DNA from: an archaeon
GTDB lineage: Archaea > Nanobdellota > Nanobdellia > SCGC-AAA011-G17 > GW2011-AR17
Direction: 5' to 3'
DNA length: 10,220 nt
NCBI GenBank assembly: GCA_023245975.1
Contig: JAHFJF010000022.1
Span: 1 to 10,220, forward strand
Part shown: one piece after another, positions 1-6,829 of the stretch
How the letters are laid out: the number at the start of each line of letters is the position of its first letter
How positions within the stretch are numbered: the first letter of the stretch is position 1
Made by a program: the position numbers and the translations under genes
Notes under the pieces: model-generated
The model's input: only the letters and a program-made list of their open reading frames with translations
Database searches by the model: none
What the model was told of the DNA's origin: nothing

Positions 1-1202
1 GACAATACATGCTCTAAAATTCTCTCATCTCTCCTGAAGCCTGGCATTTGCAATCCTGAAGCCATAATCTGCTTCGCAACGCTTCTTGCGTCCTGGCCAG
101 ATGTCTGAACCCAGAATATAGAAAATAAAACAGCTCCGCCTATCATGAAAAGTATGTAAGTGAATGCGTGGGCAAAATCAAGTGGGCTTAAAACTCCACG
201 TATAGCAAGCTCAACTATGTTTGGAGGATGAACCCAAGCGACAAAACCTGTGGCGGGAGTATTTCCCGAGAAAGTCCCTAAAATTGGCCTGCCCCAATTT
301 TCCAAAAGCCTTGCAAGAAGCTGTACATTAGCCAACAATGCTGCAACTAAAATTACAGGAATATTAGAAGTGTAAATGAAATTCAATGGCCATCTTATCC
401 CCTGGCCTCCGAATCTGCCGAATGATAATGGTATTTCTATCTTCATTGCCTGGCCGTAAACAGAAACTGCAAAGACAAATACAGTCGCCAAAATTGCTGT
501 CAATGCCAATATTGCTTCAGTGGGATTCCTGCTGAGCAAAGATAATATGAAAACCCATATCCTTCCTATAGGAGGCTGCGCTGAGCCGAAAGCAAAAGTT
601 CCTGCAGTTGTCAATGGAGAGAATGCCCTTATCACTATCTCTGAAGCAACACCAGCTGCTATGAAGAGGCTTATTCCAGAACCGAATCCCCATTTGCTTA
701 CAACTTCATCCATGTACATTATCAAAAGACCGCCAATTGCTAACTGGGCCACAAGAACAAACTGCATCATCCTATATTGTGCGGGAGCCAATGTTGCTGC
801 CGGAGCAAGACCTCCGAGAAATACATATATCGAAGCTTCAAAAAGAACGAAGAATATACCCAATAATTTTTGCAAGCCCTGGAATGTTTTTTTGCCCTCT
901 TTAGTAGTCAAGTCAAATTTCAATATTCCAGAACCGTTCAATAGCTGCAATACTATTGATGCTGTTACCAATGGGCCGATGCCCAATGATATCAAAGAAC
1001 CAAAACTTGCACCCAATAAAATAGAAAGCTGCGAGAATTGCTGCAATGCATTTGCGCCCAAGCCATAAAGGGGAACTAATCCCAAAATAAAGAATGCGAA
1101 AATAACAAGACCTGTCCATTTTAGCTTTTCCTTAAAAGAAAGCCTCTTTTGCAATGGACCCTTAACTTCTGGCAAGTTAAGGAGCACGTCATTGAGATTC
1201 AT
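1..1202 (-). CDS. secY: Protein translocase subunit SecY (C-terminus cut by window edge)
   Basis: This encodes the channel-forming subunit of the Sec61/SecYEG translocon in the cytoplasmic membrane, through which secreted and membrane proteins pass. I translated 400 codons by hand from the ATG at 1202 and found no frameshift or stop. The N-terminus carries LNDVLLNLPEVKGP, followed by a string of hydrophobic segments. Family landmarks are GFGSGISLFI near the middle, KIEIPLSFGRFGGQG followed by NFIYTSNIPVILVA, then FWVQTSGQDARSVAKQI and MPGFRRDERILEHVL just before the edge. This is the archaeal SecY pattern; only the last part, probably the final one or two membrane segments, is missing. The start overlaps the end of rpl15 by 14 nt (1189-1202), and no clear SD precedes it, so expression may depend on translation of rpl15. 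The position at the end of the spc block is the usual one in Archaea. Confidence 0.97.
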   Translation of the reverse strand, partial: MNLNDVLLNLPEVKGPLQKRLSFKEKLKWTGLVIFAFFILGLVPLYGLGANALQQFSQLSILLGASFGSLISLGIGPLVTASIVLQLLNGSGILKFDLTTKEGKKTFQGLQKLLGIFFVLFEASIYVFLGGLAPAATLAPAQYRMMQFVLVAQLAIGGLLIMYMDEVVSKWGFGSGISLFIAAGVASEIVIRAFSPLTTAGTFAFGSAQPPIGRIWVFILSLLSRNPTEAILALTAILATVFVFAVSVYGQAMKIEIPLSFGRFGGQGIRWPLNFIYTSNIPVILVAALLANVQLLARLLENWGRPILGTFSGNTPATGFVAWVHPPNIVELAIRGVLSPLDFAHAFTYILFMIGGAVLFSIFWVQTSGQDARSVAKQIMASGLQMPGFRRDERILEHVL

Positions 1203-1674
1203 TTTTTTCTACAGCCATTTCCACTTTTTGTTCAGCCAATGCCTCGCCGCCAGCAGCAGCAACTTTCTCAGCAGCATTTGCGCTTACAGCCTTAGCCTTG
1301 ACTTTTATTTTTCTTGTTACATGGCCTGACCCGAGAAGCTTGTCATAACCCAAATCTTTTAGGTCAACGACAAAAGCGCCTTTTTCTTCAGTAGCCTTCT
1401 TCTCTGAAACAAGCCGTGGCAACATATCATTAAGCATGCCGACATTTATAGCCTTTACTGTTACTGTTGTCGGCCTTATGAAACCATGCCTTCCGAAATA
1501 TGAGCTTCCGTATAATTTTAAAATTGTTGGCTTCTTCTGGTCAGCTCTCTTACCAGTACCTGCCATACCAACTCCGCCCCTGTGGCCTGAGCCCCTCCTC
1601 TTTTTCTTTGAGCCGCCACCGTGTGTTTTAGAACCTCGGTATCTCACTACTTTCCTTCTCTTATTTGTAGTCAT
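1189..1674 (-). CDS. rpl15: 50S ribosomal protein L15 (uL15), archaeal type
   Basis: A large-subunit rRNA-binding protein of 161 residues. The basic glycine-rich N-terminus (about residues 11-48, with GSKTHGGGSKKKRRGSGHRG and VGMAGTGKRADQKK) is the L15 signature that threads through 23S rRNA. The globular C-terminal half includes LGSGHVTRKIKVKAKAVSANA (about 114-134). The last 25 or so residues are an Ala/Glu-rich tail. The start ATG (1672-1674) overlaps the rpl30 stop as ATGA. An AAGGAG sequence at 1681-1686 lies 6 nt upstream, which supports this start. The 3' end overlaps secY. Length is close to archaeal L15. Confidence 0.97.
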   Translation of the reverse strand: MTTNKRRKVVRYRGSKTHGGGSKKKRRGSGHRGGVGMAGTGKRADQKKPTILKLYGSSYFGRHGFIRPTTVTVKAINVGMLNDMLPRLVSEKKATEEKGAFVVDLKDLGYDKLLGSGHVTRKIKVKAKAVSANAAEKVAAAGGEALAEQKVEMAVEKNESQ

Positions 1675-2141
1675 AACATTCTCCTTATCAGATCATTTAT
1701 GAAATTTTTCCTGTATCCTAATGCACCGCCCAAAGAATATGGCTTTTTTATTCCTAGCTTATCGAATCCTTTCGACGGCGAATTCAGTTTGAAGAATGGC
1801 TTTAATCCTGGAACATCCTTAAGCTCTTTCTTGAAATCCAAATAAGCATCAACAAACTCATCAACAGTCATACTGGCCTTGTCTTTCATATACTGGTCAT
1901 CAAGTTTTCCAAGAGGCAGCCTACCACGCTTCAACAATAATTCCTTGCATGTTTCCTTATCTATCTCGCCCCATGTGACGAAATCCTTGACTTTTTCAAG
2001 CATTCCCAAGTATGATGGATTATTTGGTATTATTACGCAATTGTTTTTCTTGTAAAGCCTCAGCATAGTGAAAGTATCAGCTACCTGCTTGCGTATATTT
2101 GCGCTTCCACGTACCCTGATTATAGCTATTCGCCTATTCAT
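1671..2141 (-). CDS. rpl30: 50S ribosomal protein L30 (uL30), long archaeal form
   Basis: A large-subunit protein of 156 residues, close to archaeal and eukaryotic L7/L30 and much longer than the roughly 60-residue bacterial form. The core is at the N-terminus (RRIAIIRVRGSANIRKQVADT, then TFTMLRLYKKNNCVIIPN, about residues 3-40). The archaeal extension follows: VKDFVTWGEID (about 51-61), LKRGRLPLGK, and a C-terminal segment with FKLNSPSKGFDKLGIKKPYS (about 117-136). It overlaps the rps5 end by 8 nt (ATGAATAG) and the rpl15 start by 4 nt. A weak purine stretch, GAAGGT, lies a few bases before the ATG. Confidence 0.96.
   Translation of the reverse strand: MNRRIAIIRVRGSANIRKQVADTFTMLRLYKKNNCVIIPNNPSYLGMLEKVKDFVTWGEIDKETCKELLLKRGRLPLGKLDDQYMKDKASMTVDEFVDAYLDFKKELKDVPGLKPFFKLNSPSKGFDKLGIKKPYSLGGALGYRKNFINDLIRRML
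1681..1686 (-). promoter_or_regulatory. Shine-Dalgarno site of rpl15
   Basis: The minus strand reads AAGGAG, 6 nt before the ATG of rpl15 and inside the last codons of rpl30. It supports independent re-initiation at an ATGA overlap. This is read directly from the sequence; function is inferred from complementarity to the 16S rRNA 3' end. Confidence 0.7.
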
Positions 2142-2886
2142 GTTGACCTTCTAATATCCCGAACACCTTTTGCTGGTCCGGCTTTGTTTTCATGCTTGTC
2201 AGCTTTTTCAATGCATCCAAGCATGCATATAAAAGATTTACCCTTGTTACTGTCTGGCCTGCTGTCTTTGAATACAAATCCTTAATCCCTGCCAATGCAA
2301 GAATCTTCTGGCATTCCTTTGCAACTACCAAGCCAGTACCTTTTGGAGCTGGCATCAATTTTACCCTTGACGAGCCGCTTTTCCCCTCGACAGCGAATGG
2401 TATTGAATGTGGCTCACCGCAATAGCATTCCCATGAGCCGCATCCCCTCTTAATCTTGATTATGCTTAACTTTGCTGCCCTTACAGCTTTTTCCCTTGCA
2501 GGCATTGTCTCTTTTGCCTTGCCCATGCCTATGCCGATGAAACCATCCTTGTTTCCTACAACTGCCATTGTTGCGAATGAAGGCTTGTTTCCTTCCATCG
2601 TCTTCTTCTGTGTTTGTCTCCAGATAGTTCTTTTCCCGCCGCCGAACTTACCTTTTGACTGGCCTATCATCAGCAAATCGTGTTCTAAACTTTTCAATAA
2701 AGCATCAACTATTTCAGGCTCGATTATTTTCTCTCCGCGGTCTATAATTGTTGCAAGGCTGTTTATCTCACCTGCCTTTACTTTTCTTCCCGTTTCTGTC
2801 TTTGGAGTCCAGTCATCTATCCTGAATTCCTTCTCCCGCCTTACGCCGGAAAAATCTTCATGATCGCGTTTTTCTCTTCGTTTCAT
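2134..2886 (-). CDS. rps5: 30S ribosomal protein S5 (uS5), archaeal S2-like form
   Basis: A small-subunit protein near the decoding and mRNA-entry region, 250 residues. After a charged N-terminal stretch comes the double-stranded-RNA-binding-like domain (about 65-135), with KPSFATMAVVGNKDGFIGIG (101-120) and GKAKETMPAREKAVRAAK (122-139). The archaeal/eukaryotic insertion RGCGSWECYCGEPHSIPF (147-164) contains three cysteines, and the C-terminal domain carries LMPAPKGTGLVVAKECQKIL (177-196). All are hallmarks of archaeal S5. The start overlaps rpl18 by 4 nt (2883-2886), with a TAGGGGC purine stretch upstream as a possible SD. The 3' end overlaps rpl30 by 8 nt. Confidence 0.97.
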   Translation of the reverse strand: MKRREKRDHEDFSGVRREKEFRIDDWTPKTETGRKVKAGEINSLATIIDRGEKIIEPEIVDALLKSLEHDLLMIGQSKGKFGGGKRTIWRQTQKKTMEGNKPSFATMAVVGNKDGFIGIGMGKAKETMPAREKAVRAAKLSIIKIKRGCGSWECYCGEPHSIPFAVEGKSGSSRVKLMPAPKGTGLVVAKECQKILALAGIKDLYSKTAGQTVTRVNLLYACLDALKKLTSMKTKPDQQKVFGILEGQHE

Positions 2887-3389
2887 TTTTTAGCCCCTAT
2901 CTTTTTCTTAACTTCTTCCAAATCTTTCTTAACAGCAGCAGGATTCTTTGTGTGAGAGCCGCTCAATCTTTCTGCAGGCAGCATTTTGCTGTCGTGAGGA
3001 ACATTCAAGCCTGCATCAACTGCGCCTTTCAATGCAGCATAAATAACATTGCCCTTTACTGACTTGTAATGGCCCATGTCCAAGATTGCTTCTTGCATGC
3101 CTTTTGATTTTGCCTTATGCCCCAATAATAATCCTGTCAAGTAAGCAGCCGGAATATTTTTTCTTGAATGCTTCCAGCCGAGCTTTACCAGCTCCCTGCT
3201 GTTGGATGAAGTTATCACCTTGTCGCCGGCCTCTCCGTATTCAACAAGCTGCGCAGTTATGTTCTTCAATGATTTCCTGACTACCAATCTCGGCTTCATG
3301 GATGCGACAAGTTTCAGCCTTAGCTTATAATCTGTCTTGCCTTCCCTTCTTCTTCTCTTCACTACCAGATTTGTCGGCCCTGTGCTCAT
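2883..3389 (-). CDS. rpl18: 50S ribosomal protein L18 (uL18), short archaeal form
   Basis: A 5S-rRNA-binding large-subunit protein of 168 residues. Visible marks are KRRRREGKTDYKLRLKLV (about 11-28), KPRLVVRKSLKNITAQLVEY (32-51), the helix with AAYLTGLLLGHKA (81-93) and VKGNVIYAALKGAVDAGLNV (111-130), then LPAERLSGSH. Archaeal L18 proteins I know are commonly about 190-200 residues; this one ends in a short Lys-rich helix (about 151-168) instead of a longer tail. It overlaps rpl19e by 4 nt and rps5 by 4 nt. A TAGGA stretch upstream of the ATG may act as a modest SD. Confidence 0.95.
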   Translation of the reverse strand: MSTGPTNLVVKRRRREGKTDYKLRLKLVASMKPRLVVRKSLKNITAQLVEYGEAGDKVITSSNSRELVKLGWKHSRKNIPAAYLTGLLLGHKAKSKGMQEAILDMGHYKSVKGNVIYAALKGAVDAGLNVPHDSKMLPAERLSGSHTKNPAAVKKDLEEVKKKIGAKK

Positions 3390-3841
3390 TGTGGTTTCCT
3401 AAACAGGTTTCTCTCGCCAAGGTACAGTTTTATGTGCCTTATGCTCCTGAAGAATCCTCCCTTAATTTTCATATAAACATCATGGTAAACTGCATTTTCT
3501 ATCAATTTCTTGTCCCTCAACATTTTTGCGAATTCCCTTTGGGCTCTTGTCCTTGCCATCCACATATCTTTCAGATTGGCTCTTGCATTTGGCGTGCCCT
3601 TATGCGAACCAGGGCCATGCTGCCTTCCTTTCCTCTTTTGCAAAATGTTCTTTCTTGCCCTGAATCTGGACTGGCCGCCCTCTGCCCTTTTCTGTATTGC
3701 CAAATCATTAATGAGTTTCCTTACATCTGCTTTGGTGATGGCTTCCTTTACTTCTGAAAGCCTTGCAGGATCAAACCATACACGGTTCTCACCGCACTTA
3801 AGCAATTGTGCTGCTACCCTTCTTTGGCTTGTCAGTCTCAT
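3386..3841 (-). CDS. rpl19e: 50S ribosomal protein L19e (eL19)
   Basis: An archaeal/eukaryotic-specific large-subunit protein of 151 residues, about the usual archaeal length. The N-terminal domain contains QRRVAAQLLKCGENRVWFDP (6-25) and the sequence ITKADVRKLINDLAIQKR. The strongly basic linker is SRFRARKNILQKRKGRQHGP (58-77) followed by GSHKGT. The C-terminal helix carries ARTRAQREFAKMLRDKKLI and YHDVYMKIKGGFFRSIRHIK (119-138). No bacterial counterpart is expected. The junction with rpl32e is TAATG (1-nt overlap). GGAG at 3850-3853 lies 8 nt before the ATG. Confidence 0.97.
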   Translation of the reverse strand: MRLTSQRRVAAQLLKCGENRVWFDPARLSEVKEAITKADVRKLINDLAIQKRAEGGQSRFRARKNILQKRKGRQHGPGSHKGTPNARANLKDMWMARTRAQREFAKMLRDKKLIENAVYHDVYMKIKGGFFRSIRHIKLYLGERNLFRKPQ

Positions 3842-4419
3842 TATTTCTTCTCCAAGACATTTCTCTTTTCTTGATCTTCAGCCTCTTTCTTGTCTTCTGC
3901 AGTAAGTTCTTCTTTCTCTTTCTTAGATTCTGCTTTCTTGACAGCTTCCTCTTTGGATTTCTCCTTTTTATCATGCTTCTTCTTGGCTTCTTCCTTCTTC
4001 TTTGCAAGCTCATCTTCTACTGCCTTCAAGAAAGATTCAGGATTTTTCAAGTTGAATATTCTTAATTTCATCTCTAATGCTTTCCTTACAACATCAATCT
4101 TTTTCTTTCTGCCCATGCCTGACAATACAATTCCATGCTCTGCCGGCTTTAGCCCTTCCAACCCGAAAAGGTTGCTTACATTTACTGACTTCAAGCCCGA
4201 GCGATGAAGGCCACGGACTAGCCTTGGAGATGAATATCCCGGCGATGGTTGCGCTACTTTTCCTCTGAACTTTCTTCTCAGCTTTGAGTGCTGGCCCTTT
4301 GGCTGCCTCCATTTCTTGTCATTTGCAAGCCTTATTGATGAGTGGCCTTGCTGCCTGACGAAATCCGGTCTTTTTGCCTTCATGGCATTTCTCTGCTGAA
4401 GAAGCCTTGCCTTGCTCAT
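3841..4419 (-). CDS. rpl32e: 50S ribosomal protein L32e (eL32) with Lys/Glu-rich C-terminal tail
   Basis: An archaeal/eukaryotic large-subunit protein. From the ATG at 4419 it has 192 residues. The core runs to about residue 135, with FVRQQGHSSIRLANDKKWRQ (20-39), PKGQHSKLRRKFRGK and PGYSSPRLVRGLHRSG (60-75), the expected eL32 pattern. Residues about 138-192 form a highly charged tail, almost all Lys, Glu, Asp and Ala, likely helical or disordered; known archaeal eL32 proteins are usually near 130 residues, so this is extra. An in-frame ATG exists at 4455, but 4419 is preferred: it forms an ATGA overlap with the rpl6 stop, has AGGAGAT 6 nt upstream, and the conserved basic N-terminus begins there. 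The last base overlaps the rpl19e start. Confidence 0.95.
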   Translation of the reverse strand: MSKARLLQQRNAMKAKRPDFVRQQGHSSIRLANDKKWRQPKGQHSKLRRKFRGKVAQPSPGYSSPRLVRGLHRSGLKSVNVSNLFGLEGLKPAEHGIVLSGMGRKKKIDVVRKALEMKLRIFNLKNPESFLKAVEDELAKKKEEAKKKHDKKEKSKEEAVKKAESKKEKEELTAEDKKEAEDQEKRNVLEKK

Positions 4420-4967
4420 CTTGCAATCTCCTGCCCGGCTTTTGAGATGATCCAAACTCCATCCTGGAAAACCCTTCTGTCCCTGTTTGTGATTCTTGTT
4501 GATTGTTCTATATTTGCTGCTGTCTGGCTTACTGCCTCAATGTCTGGGCCTGTAACAGTAACTGTATCTCCCTGCACAGTAACTTTTGTATTAGGTAATA
4601 TCGTGGATTTCCTAGGAACTTTTTCTCCCAAGAAATTCTTTACTACAAAATTATGCCCATCTACTGCAACGCTCATAGGGAAGTGGCTTGAGCATACTTT
4701 CAATTTGTACTCGAAAGGCTCCTGCACACCATGGATCATGTTATTGATGTGAGACTTGCAGGTGTTGATTATTCTTTTCTGATTCTTGTTCAGCTTTGAA
4801 GGCGACAATACCAGCTTGTTGCCCTGCAATTCCATCTTTACTGAAGGCTCGTTCATTACTTTCTTTATTTCTCCCTTGGGACCCTTTACTGTCAAGCCAT
4901 TATCCAAGGTAAGGTGCACACTATCAGGTATCATAATTTCCTTCCTTAGTTTTGCTTCTTGAATCAT
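4416..4967 (-). CDS. rpl6: 50S ribosomal protein L6 (uL6)
   Basis: A large-subunit protein near the factor-binding region, 183 residues from the ATG at 4967. It has the two-repeat L6 layout: KLRKEIMIPDSVHLTLDNGL then VKGPKGEIKK in the first half, and NFLGEKVPRKSTILPNTKVT (111-130) followed by GPDIEAVSQTAANIEQSTRI (140-159), NRDRRVFQDGVW, in the second. The reading frame is open to an ATG at 5000, but the first 11 residues from there are the rps8 end in another frame and match nothing in L6. At 4967 the start lies 1 nt after the rps8 stop. No SD precedes it. A third ATG at 4934 has GGAAGG upstream and cannot be fully excluded, but would remove the conserved KLRKEI segment. The 3' end overlaps rpl32e as ATGA. 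Confidence 0.95.
   Translation of the reverse strand: MIQEAKLRKEIMIPDSVHLTLDNGLTVKGPKGEIKKVMNEPSVKMELQGNKLVLSPSKLNKNQKRIINTCKSHINNMIHGVQEPFEYKLKVCSSHFPMSVAVDGHNFVVKNFLGEKVPRKSTILPNTKVTVQGDTVTVTGPDIEAVSQTAANIEQSTRITNRDRRVFQDGVWIISKAGQEIAR
4426..4432 (-). promoter_or_regulatory. Shine-Dalgarno site deciding the rpl32e start
   Basis: The minus strand reads AGGAGAT followed by TGCAAG and then ATG at 4419. The GGAG core is 8 nt before the start. It lies between the two possible in-frame ATGs (4455 and 4419) and argues for the downstream one. It is embedded in the final codons of rpl6. Confidence 0.75.
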
Positions 4968-4968
4968 T

Positions 4969-5361
4969 TTAGTAAACAAAAGCCAATAGCTTTCCCCCAA
5001 GACCTTTTTCCTTTGCTTCTTTCAAAGTCATTACACCTTTTGATGTTGAAATGATTATAAGCCCGAAATCCTTTGCAGGCAGGAATCTCTTCTCGAACTT
5101 CTCATATTCTGATTTTGTAACTGAAAACCTTGGCTTTATCACACCGCAATTATTTAATCCGCCGATGAGGTTTATTTTTAGGTATCCACCCCTTCCCGCA
5201 GTTATTACCTCATAGCTTCCAACATAGCCTTGATCCTGCATCATCTCCAATACTTTCTTGATCAATTTTGACGAGGGATGAACTATGCATGAATCCTTAC
5301 CTACCTTCTCTGCGTTCAGCATGTTTGACATCGCGATTGCCAATGTGTCGTTTAGTGCCAT
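4969..5361 (-). CDS. rps8: 30S ribosomal protein S8 (uS8), archaeal type
   Basis: A small-subunit assembly protein that binds the central 16S rRNA domain, 130 residues, the standard archaeal length. Landmarks are LNDTLAIAMSNMLNAEKVGK (3-22), KVLEMMQDQGYVGSYEVI (36-53), and LNNCGVIKPRFSV (69-81); the C-terminal part holds LPAKDFGLIIISTSKGVMTL (94-113), EAKEKGLGGKLLAFVY. The T/S-S-K-G-V-M-T segment and the Gly-rich end are the usual S8 RNA-binding loop. It sits 10 nt after rps14, the widest gap in the window, and GGAG at 5367-5370 lies 5 nt before its ATG. Confidence 0.97.
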   Translation of the reverse strand: MALNDTLAIAMSNMLNAEKVGKDSCIVHPSSKLIKKVLEMMQDQGYVGSYEVITAGRGGYLKINLIGGLNNCGVIKPRFSVTKSEYEKFEKRFLPAKDFGLIIISTSKGVMTLKEAKEKGLGGKLLAFVY

Positions 5362-5365
5362 TTTT

Positions 5366-5372
5366 TCTCCTT
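5366..5372 (-). promoter_or_regulatory. Shine-Dalgarno site of rps8
   Basis: The minus strand reads AAGGAGA immediately before a run of A and the ATG at 5361, with a 5-nt spacer after GGAG. It spans most of the 10-nt gap between rps14 and rps8. It is one of the clearest ribosome binding sites here. Confidence 0.72.
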
Positions 5373-5602
5373 CAGTTATATTTCTTGAAACCTAATTTTT
5401 GAGCATTATCACGGAAGCATTGCCTGCATACATCAAGGCCATACTTCTGTATGTGCCCACCATATCTTCCGCAAAGCCTGCATGGCTTGCTTGCGATACC
5501 AAATTCCCTTTTCTTCGGCATGTTATGCTTCTCATACTTCTTGAGCTTGACTGGCTTATTCTTAAGCTGTTTGAACATTTTTTTGTAACTGCTTGCAGTC
5601 AT
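5372..5602 (-). CDS. rps14: 30S ribosomal protein S14 (uS14), zinc type with N-terminal extension
   Basis: A small-subunit head protein. The C-terminal half is the zinc-binding S14: [20 protein letters not shown] (41-60) then [16 protein letters not shown]. Cysteines 41, 44, 59 and 62 form the C-x2-C...C-x2-C site. Archaeal S14 is usually about 50-56 residues; this reading is 76, with an extra basic N-terminal segment of about 27 residues ([20 protein letters not shown]). The long start is favoured because the ATG at 5602 lies only 4 nt after rpl5 and is preceded by GGAGGGGA (5611-5618). A shorter start at residue 28 would give 49 residues, and would leave an unusual 91-nt gap after rpl5. Confidence 0.93.
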   Translation of the reverse strand: MTASSYKKMFKQLKNKPVKLKKYEKHNMPKKREFGIASKPCRLCGRYGGHIQKYGLDVCRQCFRDNAQKLGFKKYN

Positions 5603-5606
5603 TTGA

Positions 5607-6122
5607 TTATTCCCCTCCGCCTATTTTTGTATTGTATGTCTGCCTAATGAAATCCATCGCTTCATCTTTATTTACCCTGTGCCTTGTTGGAATTCTCTTC
5701 CGGTTCAAGGACCTTATCTTTATCCTTGAGCCTGGTCTTGACAATGTTACTGCTGCCGAAAGGCCTATGATTCCAATTTCCATATTATATTTCACGCCAG
5801 GAATATCTATGTATTCTTTCAATCCAAATGAAACATTGCCATTAGGGTCAAAACTTCTAGGGTTCAATGTGTTCTCGGCAGCCTTAAGCAATCTTCCAAG
5901 AAGCTCCTTTGCTTCATTTCCCCTTAATGTTACCTTAGTACCGATGGACAAGCCAGGCCTCAATCCCCAGCCAGGAATTCTCTTGCTTGTCTTTGTCTCT
6001 ATCGGCTTTCTGCCAGACACAATTTCTAAAAGCTTCTTAGCTTTCTCAAGCTCTGGCCCAGGCTTCCCAGTACCAATGTTCAAAGTTAATTTCTCAATCC
6101 TGATTTCTTTCATCTTGTTCAT
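5607..6122 (-). CDS. rpl5: 50S ribosomal protein L5 (uL5)
   Basis: A 5S-rRNA-associated protein of the central protuberance, 171 residues, the archaeal size. Landmarks are [20 protein letters not shown] (9-28), [20 protein letters not shown] (37-56), IGTKVTLRG (60-68), the segment [15 protein letters not shown] (99-113), and [20 protein letters not shown] (116-135). The end is a short Gly-rich stretch followed by the rps14 ribosome binding site. The ATG at 6122 overlaps the rps4e stop by 4 nt. A second methionine three codons later is also possible. No SD is seen, so translation may rely on coupling to rps4e. Confidence 0.97.
   Translation of the reverse strand: MNKMKEIRIEKLTLNIGTGKPGPELEKAKKLLEIVSGRKPIETKTSKRIPGWGLRPGLSIGTKVTLRGNEAKELLGRLLKAAENTLNPRSFDPNGNVSFGLKEYIDIPGVKYNMEIGIIGLSAAVTLSRPGSRIKIRSLNRKRIPTRHRVNKDEAMDFIRQTYNTKIGGGE
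5611..5618 (-). promoter_or_regulatory. Shine-Dalgarno site supporting the long rps14 start
   Basis: The minus strand reads GGAGGGGA, 8 nt before the ATG at 5602, within the glycine-rich codons ending rpl5. It supports the 76-residue S14 rather than a start at the internal methionine 28. Confidence 0.65.
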
Positions 6123-6826
6123 TCTAAGCTAATTGCGCTTTTTCCATTATGGCCAACAACAAGCGCGTACTCCTTTCTAGTTTCTATAGTGCCATCTTTT
6201 GTCTTTATTAAAACATTATCTGGCTGGCCGCCCTTGAAACTTTTTATACCTTCAAATGTGCCTAGCACCCCGACTTTTGTTCCAGCCGTAACATATACCA
6301 AGGCTCCCTTTTCCATCTTGAGGTGTTCCTTTGGCTTCAATGCAGGCAATTCCAAAACTAATGTATCTCCAACTTTGTAATCTTTCTTGTCAGACAAGAG
6401 ATTTGTGCCATCATCAAAATTGATTTGCATTTTGCCGCCACTGAGAGACCTCTTATTGATTATCTTGCACGGCTTAACTGAAGATTCTTTCTCATCTATC
6501 ATGTGCATTGTTATTTTCCCCTTTGTGCTTAATATCAGCCTATAATAAGAACTGAGCTCTGGGACTTCCAAAACATCCATCAAGCCAACTGGGTATTTTA
6601 CTTCGCCTATCTTTTTCTTGTTAACCAGAACCTTGCCATCTTTCAATACTTTCTTAGTCTCTTTTGTAGTTGAAGTGAGATGCAGCAAATCCTTCATAAT
6701 TATGCCGATTGGCATTGATGTATCCATATCTCTTCCAGGGTTAGGCCTCAATAGGAACATTTCTGCTTTCCTTTTTATCGGCCATGACTTTGGCGCGCTT
6801 ATGCTTACGATATGCTTCTTGACCAT
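6119..6826 (-). CDS. rps4e: 30S ribosomal protein S4e (eS4)
   Basis: An archaeal/eukaryotic small-subunit protein of 235 residues. The N-terminus KKHIVSISAPKSWPIKRKAE (3-22) and LRPNPGRD are the eS4 signature. An S4-type RNA-binding segment covers about 42-90 (KDGKVLVNKKKIGEVKYPVG, 62-81). The central eS4 domain follows (SSYYRLILSTKGKITMHMI, 92-110). A KOW-like segment lies at about 173-197 (KGALVYVTAGTKVGVLGT). The C-terminus has ETRKEYALVVGHNGK. It begins 7 nt after the last sense codon of rpl24 (3-nt gap after the stop), with AAGGAGA upstream (GGAG at 6836-6839, 9-nt spacing). Length is typical of archaeal eS4. Confidence 0.97.
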   Translation of the reverse strand: MVKKHIVSISAPKSWPIKRKAEMFLLRPNPGRDMDTSMPIGIIMKDLLHLTSTTKETKKVLKDGKVLVNKKKIGEVKYPVGLMDVLEVPELSSYYRLILSTKGKITMHMIDEKESSVKPCKIINKRSLSGGKMQINFDDGTNLLSDKKDYKVGDTLVLELPALKPKEHLKMEKGALVYVTAGTKVGVLGTFEGIKSFKGGQPDNVLIKTKDGTIETRKEYALVVGHNGKSAISLE

Positions 6827-6829
6827 TTT

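Noticed and set aside
520..1068. Open plus-strand frame of 182 codons opposite secY
   Set aside because: Antisense shadow of a clear SecY coding region; the product has no recognisable domain and there is no ribosome binding site.
913..1119. Minus-strand frame of 68 codons inside secY
   Set aside because: Lies in another frame within the secY gene, which matches its family throughout; low-information product.
3798..4013. Minus-strand Lys/Arg-rich frame across the L32e tail and the rpl19e start
   Set aside because: Basic composition comes from the Lys/Glu codons of the L32e tail read in another frame.
5362..5371. The 10-nt rps14-rps8 gap as an internal promoter
   Set aside because: Too short for an archaeal BRE/TATA promoter with its offset; it is accounted for by the rps8 Shine-Dalgarno site.
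5593..6132. Plus-strand frame of 179 codons opposite rpl5
   Set aside because: Mirror of the rpl5 coding frame; hydrophobic look comes from the complement of Lys/Glu-rich codons.
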